Assembly: GCF_900113745.1 (NCBI RefSeq)
Contig: NZ_FOQL01000005.1
Location: 1 to 64,000 of the forward strand
Reading direction: 5' to 3'
DNA: 64,000 bases
Source: Pseudomonas guineae
GTDB lineage: Bacteria; Pseudomonadota; Gammaproteobacteria; Pseudomonadales; Pseudomonadaceae
Numbering within the stretch: position 1 is the stretch's first letter; each line of letters opens with the position of its first letter. Under the pieces are notes generated by a model. That model did not search any database. It worked only from the letters and a program-made list of their open reading frames with translations, and was not told the origin of the DNA. The position numbers and the translations under genes were made by a program. Below, one piece after another: positions 53,112 through 62,330 of this stretch.

Positions 53112-55034
53112 TCAGCCGCGCGCAGCGAGCAAGGGCGGCATCGGACAATCAAGAATATCGGCCACAGCGCGCATCAACTCGGCTTCGGCGGCATTGATCT
53201 GGCCGTCATGTTCGATGCAGCGCGCCATGGCCTTGAGCAGCTGCGGCTTCTGCAACGGCCGCAGCAGGCTCAAACGTCGCAGTGCGGGCTCTAGCGCTGA
53301 CAAACCACTGGCATCGGCCGCTAGCAGCAGGCCGACACTGAACGGCAGTTCGCTGCCCGCCTGGTTGAAGGCGTGTTGCGCGGCAGCCTCATCCACGCCA
53401 CCCGCACGGGCCAGCAGTGACAGCACAACGAGCACTTCAGCGGCCAACTCCGGCAGCGCGTATCGGCTGGCCTGTGCGCGTACGCCTTCAACATTGCGCT
53501 CAACAATGCGCAGCAACGTCCACTCCAGTAGAGCAACCCGGCCATCGGCGCGAATCAGCAGAGCCAGGTTGGCTTTCAATGCTGCGAACTGATCGACGGC
53601 CAATTGCTTGAGCGCCGGCATGGCCAAGTCCAACAGGGGCAAGCGCATGCCCGCAGGTAAATGCCGCAGCGGCGCGCGCAAGTGCTCAAGCTGCGCGGCC
53701 ACTTCGGCACTGATGCGCGGTTGCAGAAGTTGCACTTGCTGCGCCGATTGCGCCTCAGCCGGGTCGAGCAATAGACCGTAGAGCAACGCCTCGGCGCCAT
53801 TGCAACTGTGCGCCGCCGCACTTAAGGCCTCATCCAGCTGCGCCAGTGAGCGGCGTGCAACAACAAGGTGCGGCGCCTGCGGATCGCCAATGGCGTCAAT
53901 CGCCTCACTCGCCGAGGCCGGACTTAAATCCGGCACAAAGGCACTCGCGCCAAACACACTGGCGGGCGAATCACTGCCCTCTGCGGCCGGCGCTGCAGCG
54001 CTGATCGCTGGCACCTGCGGGTAACGGCCATCCCAGCCAGGAGTAATCCGGCGGATGCGCTGATCCAGCGGCGGGTGGGTGGCCAGCATGCCTTCCAGGG
54101 CCTGACTGATGCCGGCGGCAAAGTACATATGGCTGAACTCGGCAGCATGCCCGGCTTGCAGTTGCGAGCCATACAGGTTGCCGCCGATTTTCTTCAAGGC
54201 CCCGGCGATGCTCTCCGGGTCGCGGGTGTACTGCACCGCCGAGGCATCGGCGAGAAATTCGCGCTGGCGGCTCACCGCCGCTTTGATCAGGTTGCCGAAA
54301 AAGGTCCCGGCATAGCCCAACACCCACAGCGTGACGCCTATGGCGAGCACGACAGCCACCGAATTTTCGCGACTGGAGCGGCGACCGCGACCGCTACTGC
54401 GCAGCAGAAATCCACCGATCAGCCCCAGCAGGAGAATGCCGTGTAACACCGACACTAGGCGTGTATTGAGGCGCATATCGCCGTGGAAGATATGGCTGAA
54501 CTCATGGGCAATCACGCCCTGTAATTCATCGCGGCTGAGCTGGCAGATCGCCCCTCGGGTTATCCCAATCACCGCATCCTGCGGCGTCAGCCCGGCGGCA
54601 AAAGCGTTGATTCCGGCATCATCGAGGACATACACCGCCGGCACCGAGGTGCCCGAGGCCAGGGCCATTTCCTCCACCACATTGAGTAGCCGGCGCTCTT
54701 CGAGGTTTTGTGGTGACAGGTTGATCAAGCGCCCACCGAGACGCTCGGCAATCGCCTGGCCGCCGCGGCTCAGTTGCAGCTGCTTGTACAGGCTGCCCAG
54801 CAACACCACGCCAACAACCGCCAGCGCCACGCTGCCCACCAGCGGCCAACTGGGCAGCAGGCTGGCCGGGCCATCAAGCAGGCCTAGGGAGCTCTGATGA
54901 TTGCCGAACAGCTGCCAGATTGCCCCCAGCGCTAGGCTGGTCAGGGTGATCAGGCTCAGAACCGCCAGCACCATCAGCATCAATAAACGCCCGCTGTGAC
55001 GCCGGGCGCGATCCTGCTGCTCGAAGAAGTTCAT
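53112..55034 (-). CDS. M48 family membrane metalloprotease
   Basis: 640 aa. Two N-terminal membrane segments (about 16-40 and 62-85) precede an M48 peptidase domain with zinc motif HEFSH at about residues 175-179 and the downstream EFLADASAVQYTRDP that carries the third ligand. Two further spans lie near 200-245. The large C-terminal region (about 380-640) is helical and Ala/Leu-rich with no motif I recognise; it is roughly twice the length of HtpX. It follows the lemA gene by 12 nt, a common M48-LemA pairing. Confidence 0.87.
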   Translation of the reverse strand: MNFFEQQDRARRHSGRLLMLMVLAVLSLITLTSLALGAIWQLFGNHQSSLGLLDGPASLLPSWPLVGSVALAVVGVVLLGSLYKQLQLSRGGQAIAERLGGRLINLSPQNLEERRLLNVVEEMALASGTSVPAVYVLDDAGINAFAAGLTPQDAVIGITRGAICQLSRDELQGVIAHEFSHIFHGDMRLNTRLVSVLHGILLLGLIGGFLLRSSGRGRRSSRENSVAVVLAIGVTLWVLGYAGTFFGNLIKAAVSRQREFLADASAVQYTRDPESIAGALKKIGGNLYGSQLQAGHAAEFSHMYFAAGISQALEGMLATHPPLDQRIRRITPGWDGRYPQVPAISAAAPAAEGSDSPASVFGASAFVPDLSPASASEAIDAIGDPQAPHLVVARRSLAQLDEALSAAAHSCNGAEALLYGLLLDPAEAQSAQQVQLLQPRISAEVAAQLEHLRAPLRHLPAGMRLPLLDLAMPALKQLAVDQFAALKANLALLIRADGRVALLEWTLLRIVERNVEGVRAQASRYALPELAAEVLVVLSLLARAGGVDEAAAQHAFNQAGSELPFSVGLLLAADASGLSALEPALRRLSLLRPLQKPQLLKAMARCIEHDGQINAAEAELMRAVADILDCPMPPLLAARG

Positions 55035-55046
55035 TGCGCGTGGCTC

Positions 55047-55643
55047 TTAGAACGAGACCTTCGGCGCGTCTTGAATCGCTGCGCTGTCGGCGAACTCCAG
55101 CAGGCTGGCGTCTTGCGCATGACCGAAACTGGCGGCCAGCAACACCGGTGGGAATGACTGCTTGTAACTGTTGTAGGCCATCACCGCATCATTAAAGGCC
55201 TGGCGAGCGAAGGCCACCTTATTCTCGGTGCTGCTCAACTCTTCACTGAGCTGCTGCATGTTCGCCGAGGCCTTGAGGTCTGGGTAGGCCTCAAGCGTTA
55301 CATTCAAACGGCCCAAGGCACTGTTCAGTAGCCCTTCTGCGCCGCCCAGTTGCGCCATGCCCTGGGCATTACCGGGTTGCACCGCCGCGGCCTTGAGACC
55401 CGTCACCGCGTTATTACGCGCGGCAATCACCGCCTCCAGGGTTTCCCGCTCGTGAGTCATATAACCCTTGGCTGTTTCCACCAGGTTAGGGATCAGGTCA
55501 TAGCGGCGCTTGAGCTGCACCTCGATCTGCGCAAAGGCATTCTGAAAGCGGTTACGCAGCTTCACCAACTGGTTGTAAATGCCAATCACGAAAAAAATCA
55601 GCGCGGCGGCAACCGCCAGGAGAATCAGCGTGGCAGTGGACAT
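55047..55643 (-). CDS. LemA family protein
   Basis: 198 aa from the ATG at 55643 (MSTATLILLAVAAALIFF), AAGGA upstream; longer in-frame sequence runs into a region with no coding look. One N-terminal membrane anchor (3-22), then a coiled-coil LemA domain with KLRNRFQNAFAQIEVQLKRRYDLIPNLVETAKGY. Commonly operonic with an M48/HtpX protease, as here; probably a scaffold for it. Unrelated to the sensor kinase LemA/GacS despite the name. Confidence 0.9.
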   Translation of the reverse strand: MSTATLILLAVAAALIFFVIGIYNQLVKLRNRFQNAFAQIEVQLKRRYDLIPNLVETAKGYMTHERETLEAVIAARNNAVTGLKAAAVQPGNAQGMAQLGGAEGLLNSALGRLNVTLEAYPDLKASANMQQLSEELSSTENKVAFARQAFNDAVMAYNSYKQSFPPVLLAASFGHAQDASLLEFADSAAIQDAPKVSF

Positions 55644-55830
55644 GGGGCAATCCTTATCGCATGCGAGAGAACTGCCGATGGTAGCGGAAAAGCGCTCGAG
55701 GAAATGCCCGGCGGCTGGATACGTAGCGCAAGCGATGTACAAAAGTGGCCTGTGCGCATAGCCGCATACCCATGGTATCCATGTGAGCGGCATCGGTGGG
55801 TCACGAAGGGCGCGCGTTGGTGAGCGGCAT

Positions 55831-55958
55831 AAAAAAGAAAACCCCGCGATTGCGGGGCTTTTGCAGACTGTTTGCTGACATCCTTGATCTGCTTGCCATC
55901 CTGGCAGCTATCCCACGTATCCCTTTTCTTCAATGCGCTTCCTGCGCGACGTCCTGAT
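55831..55958 (-). ncRNA. rsmY: RsmY-like small RNA (sequesters RsmA/CsrA)
   Basis: About 125 nt starting near 55958 with CAGGAC, similar to the 5' end of Pseudomonas RsmY. It has six GGA motifs (CAGGAC, CAGGAA, GGGATA, GGGATA-like, CAGGAT, AAGGAT), two of them in hairpin loops, GCGC-AGGAA-GCGC and TGCC-AGGAT-GGCA. It ends in a strong terminator, GCCCCGC-AATC-GCGGGG then TTTTCTTTTTT. A perfect GacA box lies 55 bp upstream. This is the hallmark of CsrA/RsmA-titrating RNAs. Whether it is RsmY, RsmX or another paralogue needs comparison; the genomic neighbours differ from what I recall for P. aeruginosa rsmY. Confidence 0.85.
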
Positions 55959-55962
55959 TTGT

Positions 55963-55968
55963 AGGTTA
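55963..55968 (-). promoter_or_regulatory. -10 element of the Rsm-type sRNA
   Basis: TAACCT on the minus strand, about 6 nt before the predicted RNA start. No -35 match; activation by GacA from the upstream box is expected. Confidence 0.55.
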
Positions 55969-56012
55969 GCCATCGCCCAGCGCCGGGCATAGTGGCGATC
56001 CGCAGCACGCGA

Positions 56013-56030
56013 TGTAAGCCAAAGCTTACA
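56013..56030. promoter_or_regulatory. GacA-binding upstream activating sequence
   Basis: TGTAAG-CCAAAG-CTTACA, a perfect match to the TGTAAG-N6-CTTACA palindrome bound by phosphorylated GacA upstream of rsm RNA genes. It is centred about 64 bp before the sRNA start, a typical distance. Confidence 0.88.
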
Positions 56031-56155
56031 CGGCGTGCATCCCAGTAAAACCAAGCAAACGCTCGGCTTTATTTTGTGACGCAGGTCTTGTTAAACTCGA
56101 ACTTGTCTTACAAAAACAACAGACCCCGTCAACGGCGGTCAATACGGGGCCACGC

Positions 56156-56812
56156 ATGCGCTCATTGTTTCTTGTCATCAGCTGCCTGGCAGCCAGCATC
56201 AGCCCAATAGCATCCGCCAACGGGCAAAACCAAATTTCCGACCCTAAAGCCGCCGTGCAACTGTTCTGGAACCCGCTTTATGCCCAGGGCGGCACTTCGC
56301 TGTATTGCGGCAAAGCCTTTAGCCAGGAAAGCGGCCAGTTTAAAGCCAGCCCTATCTACAGCAACAAACAACTGAAAAGTGCCCTGCGCTGCGTAACCAA
56401 CCGCCAGTGCGCGATCATGAACCCGCGCTACGTCTATATGGCGTCCGACCTGCATAACCTCTACCCAGCCCTGACGCGCGTCGAGCTGGTACGGCGTAAC
56501 GCGCAGTTCGGCGATTTGGACGACAGCGTACCAAGCAAATTCGATGATATTGGCTGCGACATGAAAACCAGCTTCCAACTGGTCGAGCCCCGCGACGAAG
56601 CCAAGGGCAATATCGCTCGGGCGATTTTCTATATGCACGTCGAGTACGACCTGCCCATCGTCGGTCAGGTGCAGGTGTACAAACAGTGGCACCAGATGGA
56701 CCCGCCCGATGCCGAAGAAATAGCGCGCAATGATAAGATTGCCAACCTGCAAGGCACACGCAATCGCTTTATCGACAACCCCGCGCTGGTCGAACAGCAG
56801 ATCAACAACTGA
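56156..56812 (+). CDS. Endonuclease I-like secreted protein lacking the catalytic histidine motif
   Basis: 218 aa with a signal peptide at about 1-21 (LVISCLAASISPIASA). It resembles EndA/Vvn nucleases: LYCGKAF at 49-55, ALRCVTNRQC and SDLHNLYP at 97-104 (the conserved Asn-containing strand), then GNIARAIFYMHVEYDLP. Where active relatives have Glu-His in an EHVY/EHVVP motif, this one has SPIYS (residues 65-69). Cysteines at 51, 79, 85 and about 126 could form disulfides. It may be inactive or diverged. No good ribosome site; GGGG lies 8 nt upstream. Confidence 0.75.
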   Translation: MRSLFLVISCLAASISPIASANGQNQISDPKAAVQLFWNPLYAQGGTSLYCGKAFSQESGQFKASPIYSNKQLKSALRCVTNRQCAIMNPRYVYMASDLHNLYPALTRVELVRRNAQFGDLDDSVPSKFDDIGCDMKTSFQLVEPRDEAKGNIARAIFYMHVEYDLPIVGQVQVYKQWHQMDPPDAEEIARNDKIANLQGTRNRFIDNPALVEQQINN

Positions 56813-56892
56813 TCGACTGCGGCGCCCTAGTCACCCAGGCTGAATCGACTCACTGAGCTGTCGTAGCCCTACGCAACACTAAACCCAGGTAC

Positions 56893-56922
56893 AAAAAAAC
56901 CGGCAAACGGGCCGGTTTTTTT
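56893..56922. terminator. Bidirectional terminator between endonuclease-like gene and acyl-CoA dehydrogenase
   Basis: AAAAAAACCGGC and GCCGGTTTTTTT form a 12-bp stem (6-nt loop) with long A/T tails, serving both convergent genes. Confidence 0.93.
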
Positions 56923-56937
56923 GCAGTGCCGAGCAGT

Positions 56938-58716
56938 TTAGAACTGCGCAGCATCCAGCAGGTACAGGCTTTCGCTACCGGCTTTGACCGAAGCTGTGAG
57001 CGAGTGGATACGCGGCAGCAAACGCGCGAAGTAGAAACGCGCGGTACCCAGTTTGCTCACGTAGAACTCGTCCTGATCTTGCTTGGCCAGCGCAGTGCGT
57101 GCCATCAGGGCCCACATGTAGGCGTAGGCGGTGTAACCGAATACCTGCAGGTATTCCACCGAGGCGGCACCCACTTCATTCGGGTTGGCCTTGGCGCGCT
57201 CCAGCAAGTCGCTGGTCATCAGTTCCAGGTTGGCGATGGCGTCTTTCAGCGGATTGACGAACTCGGCCAGTGACGCATCAGCCGAATCGGTAAAGGCTTT
57301 GATCTCTTCGGCGAAGTGCTTGTAGAACGCACCGCCGCTACCGACCACTTTACGGCCGACTAAGTCGAGCGCCTGGATGCCGTTGGTGCCTTCGTAGATT
57401 TGGGTGATACGGCAGTCACGAATCAACTGCTCCTGGCCCCACTCACGGATAAAGCCGTGGCCGCCAAATATCTGCTGGCCATGGACAGTAGTTTCCAGCG
57501 CCATGTCGGTGAGGAAGGCTTTAGCCACCGGGGTCAACAGGGCAACCAATTCTTCGGCGCGTTTGCGGGTGGCCGCGTCTTCGCTGAACTTGGCGGTATC
57601 AAGCTGCATGGCCACGTAGCTGGAGAAGGCGCGACCGCCCTCGTTCAGCGCTTTCATGGTCAGCAGCATGCGGCGCACGTCCGGGTGCACGATGATCGGG
57701 TCAGCGGCTTTATCTTTGGCTACCGGACCGGTCGGCGCACGGCTCTGGATACGGTCGCGGGCGTATTCCACAGCGTTCTGATAGCTGCGCTCACCGAGGG
57801 ACAGGCCCTGGATGCCCACGCCCAGCCGCTCGTAGTTCATCATGGTGAACATAGCAGCGAGACCTTTGTTCGGTGCATCGACGATCCAACCAGTGGCGCC
57901 GTCGAAGTTCATCACGCAAGTGGCCGACGCCTTGATGCCCATCTTGTGCTCGATCGAACCGCAAGACAGGGCGTTCTGCTCGGCCAGAGAGCCGTCGTCA
58001 TTGACCATAAACTTCGGCACCAGGAACAGCGAAATGCCTTTCGGCCCAGCCGGTGCGTCGGGCAGTTTGGCCAGCACTAGGTGGATGATGTTCTCGGTCA
58101 GGTCGTGTTCGCCACCGGTGATAAAGATCTTGGTACCGGAGACCTTAAAGCTACCGTCAGCCTGAGGCTCAGCCTTGGTGCGGATGATGCCTAGGTCGGT
58201 GCCGGCGTGCGGCTCGGTCAGGCACATGGAGCCCGCCCACTGGCCGGAATACATGTTTGGCAGGTATTTCTCTTTCAGCTCTTCGCTGGCGTGGGCGTTG
58301 ATCGACAGGCAAGCGCCGGCGGTCAGCATCGGGTACAGGCCGAACGACAGGTTAGCCGAATTGACCATTTCTTCGACCTGCGCCGAGATCGCTTTGGGCA
58401 TGCCCATGCCGCCAAATAGCGGGTCACCACCAACGCCGACCCAGCCACCTTCGGCGTAGGTCTGGTAGGCCTCGGGGAAGCCCGCCGGGGTTTTTACCGC
58501 ACCGTCTGCCCAGGAGCAACCTTCTTCGTCGCCACTGCGATTGAGCGGGGCGATGGTCCCGGCAGTGACCTTGCCAGCCTCTTCCAGAATTGCCGCAGCG
58601 GTGTCTTCATCCACCACGTCCGCCAGGGCCGGCAACTGGGCCCACAGCTTGGAAACTTCAAACACTTCATTGAGTACGAAGCGCATATCACGCAGGGGGG
58701 CTTTGTAGTCAGCCAT
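56938..58716 (-). CDS. Acyl-CoA dehydrogenase (first of three paralogues)
   Basis: 592 aa, the long form with an extra N-terminal ACAD_N part (DMRFVLNEVFEVSKLW) and a C-terminal extension. FAD and substrate segments MCLTEPHAGTDLG and SGTKIFITGGEHDLTENIIHLVLA, plus GHGFIREWGQEQLIRDCRITQIYEGTNGIQALDLVGRKV, are intact. It catalyses the first oxidation of beta-oxidation-type fatty acid degradation. GAGGA precedes the ATG. Close to the gene at 58888 in both sequence and order, so a tandem duplication; chain-length preference cannot be read. Confidence 0.92.
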   Translation of the reverse strand: MADYKAPLRDMRFVLNEVFEVSKLWAQLPALADVVDEDTAAAILEEAGKVTAGTIAPLNRSGDEEGCSWADGAVKTPAGFPEAYQTYAEGGWVGVGGDPLFGGMGMPKAISAQVEEMVNSANLSFGLYPMLTAGACLSINAHASEELKEKYLPNMYSGQWAGSMCLTEPHAGTDLGIIRTKAEPQADGSFKVSGTKIFITGGEHDLTENIIHLVLAKLPDAPAGPKGISLFLVPKFMVNDDGSLAEQNALSCGSIEHKMGIKASATCVMNFDGATGWIVDAPNKGLAAMFTMMNYERLGVGIQGLSLGERSYQNAVEYARDRIQSRAPTGPVAKDKAADPIIVHPDVRRMLLTMKALNEGGRAFSSYVAMQLDTAKFSEDAATRKRAEELVALLTPVAKAFLTDMALETTVHGQQIFGGHGFIREWGQEQLIRDCRITQIYEGTNGIQALDLVGRKVVGSGGAFYKHFAEEIKAFTDSADASLAEFVNPLKDAIANLELMTSDLLERAKANPNEVGAASVEYLQVFGYTAYAYMWALMARTALAKQDQDEFYVSKLGTARFYFARLLPRIHSLTASVKAGSESLYLLDAAQF

Positions 58717-58842
58717 GGGGCAAATCCTCGGACGAACCAGCAGGTATAAAGATGTGCAAAGAGTCTAACCGAACAACTTTTTAGACACATAGCGTCGCGT
58801 AATGACCCGGTGGTCAACACGTATTAATTCATGCCCTATAAG

Positions 58843-58869
58843 CCAAAACCCGCCAGAAGGCGGGCTTGG
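58843..58869 (-). terminator. Terminator after the second acyl-CoA dehydrogenase
   Basis: Minus strand GCCCGCC-TTCT-GGCGGGTTTTGG: a 7-bp GC stem with a T-tail, so the paralogues at 58888 and 56938 are separate transcripts. Confidence 0.85.
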
Positions 58870-58887
58870 CAGGCGGTTAACCGCTGG

Positions 58888-60684
58888 TCAGAGGGCGAAG
58901 TGCTCAGCAGGCAAGCGCATCAGGCATTCACTGCCCGCTTCAGCACCGGCAAGGTGCATGGCTGTGCGCGGCAGCAGACGCTTGAAGTAGAACTCGCAAG
59001 TGGCCAGCTTGGCCTGGTAGAAGGCAGCGTCGGCAGTGCCCGCCGCCAGTTTCTGCTCAGCCACCTCAGCCATGCGCAGCCAGAAGTACGCCAGGATGAC
59101 GTAACCGGAGAACATCAGGTAGTCCATGGAGGCCGCACCGACTTCGTCCGGGTTCTTCATGGCGGCCATACCGATTGTCTGCGTCAGTGTGCCCCACTGC
59201 TGGTTCAGCTGCGCCAGCTGGGCGACGTAGCCTTTGAGCTGCGGATGCTCAGCCTTGGCCTCACAAAATTTATGGACGATCTTGCTAAAGCCGCGCAGCA
59301 ATTTGCCTTGGCTACCCAGCACCTTGCGTCCGAGCAGGTCGAGCGCTTGAATGCCGTTAGTGCCTTCATAGATCAGCGCAATGCGGCAATCACGCACCAG
59401 CTGCTCCATGCCCCACTCACGAATGAAGCCATGACCACCGAACACCTGCATGCCGTGGTTGGTCACCTCCAGGCCTGTCTCGGTCATAAAGGCCTTGCAG
59501 ATCGGCGTGAGGAACGCCAAGAGGTTTTCGGCTTCTTCGCGCTGCTCGGCCGTTTCGCCGCTGTGCGCTTGGTCGATTAACTGCGCGGTGAAATAGGCCA
59601 GCGCGCGGTTGCCTTCGTTCAAGGCTTTCATGGTCAGCAACATGCGCCGTACATCGGGGTGCACGATAATCGGGTCGGCGGCTTTATCCGGCGCCTTAGG
59701 GCCCGTCAGCGCACGCATTTGCAAACGATCGTTGGCGTATTTGATTGCGCCCTGGAAGCTGGTCTCACCCAGACACAAGCCCTGCATGCCGGTGCCCAGA
59801 CGGGCATGGTTCATCATGGTGAACATGCAGTTGAGGCCTTTGTTGGCCTCGCCAATCAGGTAACCGGTGGCGCTGTCGAAATTCATCACACAGGTGGCCG
59901 AGGCCTTGATGCCCATCTTGTGTTCGATCGAACCGCAGCTCACGCCATTGCGCGCGCCGGCTTCGCCCTGAGCATCCGGAAGGAACTTGGGCACGATAAA
60001 CAGCGAAATACCCCGCGTGCCAGCCGGCGCATCGGGCAGCTTGGCCAACACCAGGTGTACGATGTTGTCACTCATGTCGTGCTCGCCAGCGGAGATAAAG
60101 ATCTTGCTGCCGGTGACCGCATAGCTACCGTCGGCCTGGGGCACAGCACGGGTCTTGATCAGGCCCAAGTCGGTGCCGCAATGGGCTTCGGTCAGGCACA
60201 TGGTGCCGGTCCAGCGGCCCTCCGTGAGTTTGCTCAGGTAAGTCTGCTTCTGCACTTCGCTGCCGTGGGCGTGGATCGCCGACATCGCGCCATGGGTCAG
60301 CCCTGGGTACATGCCCCAAGACAAGTTACTGGAACCGACCATCTCACTGATGATTAACCCCAACGAAGACGGTAAACCTTGGCCCCCGTATACCGGGTCA
60401 GCGGAAAGGCCATTCCAGCCGCCTTCAACATATTGAGCAAAGGCTTCTTTGAAGCCTTTGGGCGTGGTCACCACACCACCGTTGATTTGGCATTCTTCCT
60501 CATCGCCGGAGCGATTTAGCGGGGCCAACACTTGCTCGCAAAACTTTGCACCCTCGGCCAGGATGGCGCTAACCATGTCTGGGGTAGCATCGCCGGCGCC
60601 CATCGCGGCGTAGCCCGCTTGGTAGTCGAAAACCTCGTCGATCAGAAACTGCATATCGCGCAGGGGAGCTTTGTACTCAGGCAT
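58888..60684 (-). CDS. Acyl-CoA dehydrogenase (second paralogue)
   Basis: 598 aa with the same architecture as its neighbour: N-terminal DMQFLIDEVFDYQAGY, MCLTEAHCGTDLGLIKTRA, GSKIFISAGEHDMSDNIVHLVLA and GHGFIREWGMEQLVRDCRIALIYEGTNGIQALDLLG. GGAGAAG lies before the ATG. Closer to the third copy (62331-) in shared SAGEHDM and YPGLTHG motifs than to the first. Likely a FadE-type enzyme of fatty-acyl-CoA breakdown. Confidence 0.92.
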   Translation of the reverse strand: MPEYKAPLRDMQFLIDEVFDYQAGYAAMGAGDATPDMVSAILAEGAKFCEQVLAPLNRSGDEEECQINGGVVTTPKGFKEAFAQYVEGGWNGLSADPVYGGQGLPSSLGLIISEMVGSSNLSWGMYPGLTHGAMSAIHAHGSEVQKQTYLSKLTEGRWTGTMCLTEAHCGTDLGLIKTRAVPQADGSYAVTGSKIFISAGEHDMSDNIVHLVLAKLPDAPAGTRGISLFIVPKFLPDAQGEAGARNGVSCGSIEHKMGIKASATCVMNFDSATGYLIGEANKGLNCMFTMMNHARLGTGMQGLCLGETSFQGAIKYANDRLQMRALTGPKAPDKAADPIIVHPDVRRMLLTMKALNEGNRALAYFTAQLIDQAHSGETAEQREEAENLLAFLTPICKAFMTETGLEVTNHGMQVFGGHGFIREWGMEQLVRDCRIALIYEGTNGIQALDLLGRKVLGSQGKLLRGFSKIVHKFCEAKAEHPQLKGYVAQLAQLNQQWGTLTQTIGMAAMKNPDEVGAASMDYLMFSGYVILAYFWLRMAEVAEQKLAAGTADAAFYQAKLATCEFYFKRLLPRTAMHLAGAEAGSECLMRLPAEHFAL

Positions 60685-60784
60685 GCTGGCTTCTCCGTCA
60701 GTTAGGGGGGAGTGAAATTAAGCCCTACGCTAAAGCCCGCGCCGTGCGGCAACAATCACAGTGCGAATGCTGAATACATGGTCA

Positions 60785-62086
60785 TTAGCGGGCGATCTTA
60801 GGCGCACTGACGTCCTGCTTGACCGCGCCACGGCGCTGGCCATAACTGCGAACACAATTACGCCCGGCGCTCTTAGCGTTATACAGCGCCTGGTCGGCGG
60901 CCTTGAGCACCTCTTCCGGACTGCGCTGCTGCAAACCCCGCTCAGCCACGCCCATGCTCACTGTGACCGACACTTGCTGCGCCGCGCTGCCTGCGCGACG
61001 CGCCCTGCCCTGTTCATCGTTCTGTGGGCGTTGCTGTTTGTCGCGCAATTGGATGCGATAGGTTTCAATGGCTTGGCGTATCACCTCAAGGTGAGGCAGG
61101 CATTCCTCCAGGGTCTTACCGGGGAAGACCAAGGTGAACTCCTCACCACCATAGCGGTACGCCTTTCCACCGCCGCCGATCTTACTCAGCTGGCTGGCAA
61201 CCAAGCGCAGCACCTGATCGCCAACATCGTGGCCGTGCGTGTCGTTGAATTTTTTGAAGTGATCCACATCAGCCATGGCGATCACATAATTTCGCCCCAG
61301 ACGCTGCAGCCGCTCATTCAGGGCGCGACGCCCCGGCAGGCCAGTGAGCTCATCGCGAAAAGCCATCTGATAAGCCTCGTGTGCCACAGCGGCTACCAGG
61401 ATCAGCATGATCTGGCTGCTCATAACGTTCAGCGCATTGGGCAAGATAAAAGTGTTCGGCAGCATCCACAGCAGGCCACACAAACCCACCAACTGCGCCG
61501 CATGCAAAGGTCGCGGCGCGCGCAGGTACTGCACCACCAGCACTATCAGGCCCAGCAAAAATAGCGGATAGGCCAGCTGCACCAGCGCCAGCCACTCAAC
61601 CTGCAACACCGGCCAGCGTACCCGCGACAACCAGTGCAGCAACGCCTCAGGAAAGCGCTGCGCCATGCCCACCGCCACCGCACCGAGCGCGAGCAAGACC
61701 GCGGCTCGGGCGATCAGGTCCTGCAGCAGATGAGTACGCTCCAGCCAGGCGGCATAGAGGCTGTAGAGCAGCGGCAACAACAGGCTGCACAGATGAAAAA
61801 TCAGCGCGGCGTCGCTGCGCACCTGCCCCACCGCACGGAAATGATCAACTTGGGCATCGAGCAGGAAGTAGCCAAGGTAGAGCGTCAGCAGCAAAAACAC
61901 TTCGCGCTGGCGACCATATACCAAGCAGAACGAGCCGCCGAGCAACAACAGCAAGGTCGGCAGCACATTAAACAGCGACGTGAAGAACTCATTCAGCGCC
62001 GCCAAGCGCGCCAACAAAAAACCACCGAGCAGAAGCAGCAGCGAAGGCAAGAAGTGACTGAAGCGCACAGCAGCAAAACGCGACAA
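60785..62086 (-). CDS. Membrane diguanylate cyclase lacking the I-site
   Basis: 433 aa from a TTG start at 62086 (AGGTG about 10 nt upstream), start uncertain. About seven or eight spans in residues 12-245, a leucine-rich sensor of unknown ligand, then a GGDEF domain (about 255-410) with active-site GGEEF. The inhibitory RxxD is absent (GGGG in its place), so product feedback is not expected. An insertion near 380 (QRPQNDEQGRARRAG) breaks the domain. It splits the acyl-CoA dehydrogenase paralogues. Confidence 0.88.
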   Translation of the reverse strand: MSRFAAVRFSHFLPSLLLLLGGFLLARLAALNEFFTSLFNVLPTLLLLLGGSFCLVYGRQREVFLLLTLYLGYFLLDAQVDHFRAVGQVRSDAALIFHLCSLLLPLLYSLYAAWLERTHLLQDLIARAAVLLALGAVAVGMAQRFPEALLHWLSRVRWPVLQVEWLALVQLAYPLFLLGLIVLVVQYLRAPRPLHAAQLVGLCGLLWMLPNTFILPNALNVMSSQIMLILVAAVAHEAYQMAFRDELTGLPGRRALNERLQRLGRNYVIAMADVDHFKKFNDTHGHDVGDQVLRLVASQLSKIGGGGKAYRYGGEEFTLVFPGKTLEECLPHLEVIRQAIETYRIQLRDKQQRPQNDEQGRARRAGSAAQQVSVTVSMGVAERGLQQRSPEEVLKAADQALYNAKSAGRNCVRSYGQRRGAVKQDVSAPKIAR

Positions 62087-62275
62087 AACGGCACCTACAT
62101 AGCGGCGAACAGTAGTTAACGCCGCGCATTTTGCCTGTATCTAAGGCACTTCGCACGGAACCTGCTAAGCAAATCGATCAGCCGCCTCATGCTTTTATCG
62201 CCATAAAGCGCTGCAATCTGATGTTTTTACAGCGCGCCCTAACGGGATAGTGCCGGCGGCTGGAATAGCAGACAT

Positions 62276-62311
62276 AAAAAAACCGCCACCCCAAGGGGCA
62301 GCGGTTTTTTT
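62276..62311 (-). terminator. Terminator of the third acyl-CoA dehydrogenase
   Basis: AAAAAAACCGC and GCGGTTTTTTT flank an inner CCCC/GGGG stem; strong A/T tails on both strands. Confidence 0.92.
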
Positions 62312-62330
62312 GAACTGAAAGGACTTGGGC

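Noticed and set aside
55862..56000. Minus-strand open frame over the sRNA region
   Set aside because: The stretch is explained by the GGA-rich small RNA and its GacA box; the frame has no ribosome site.
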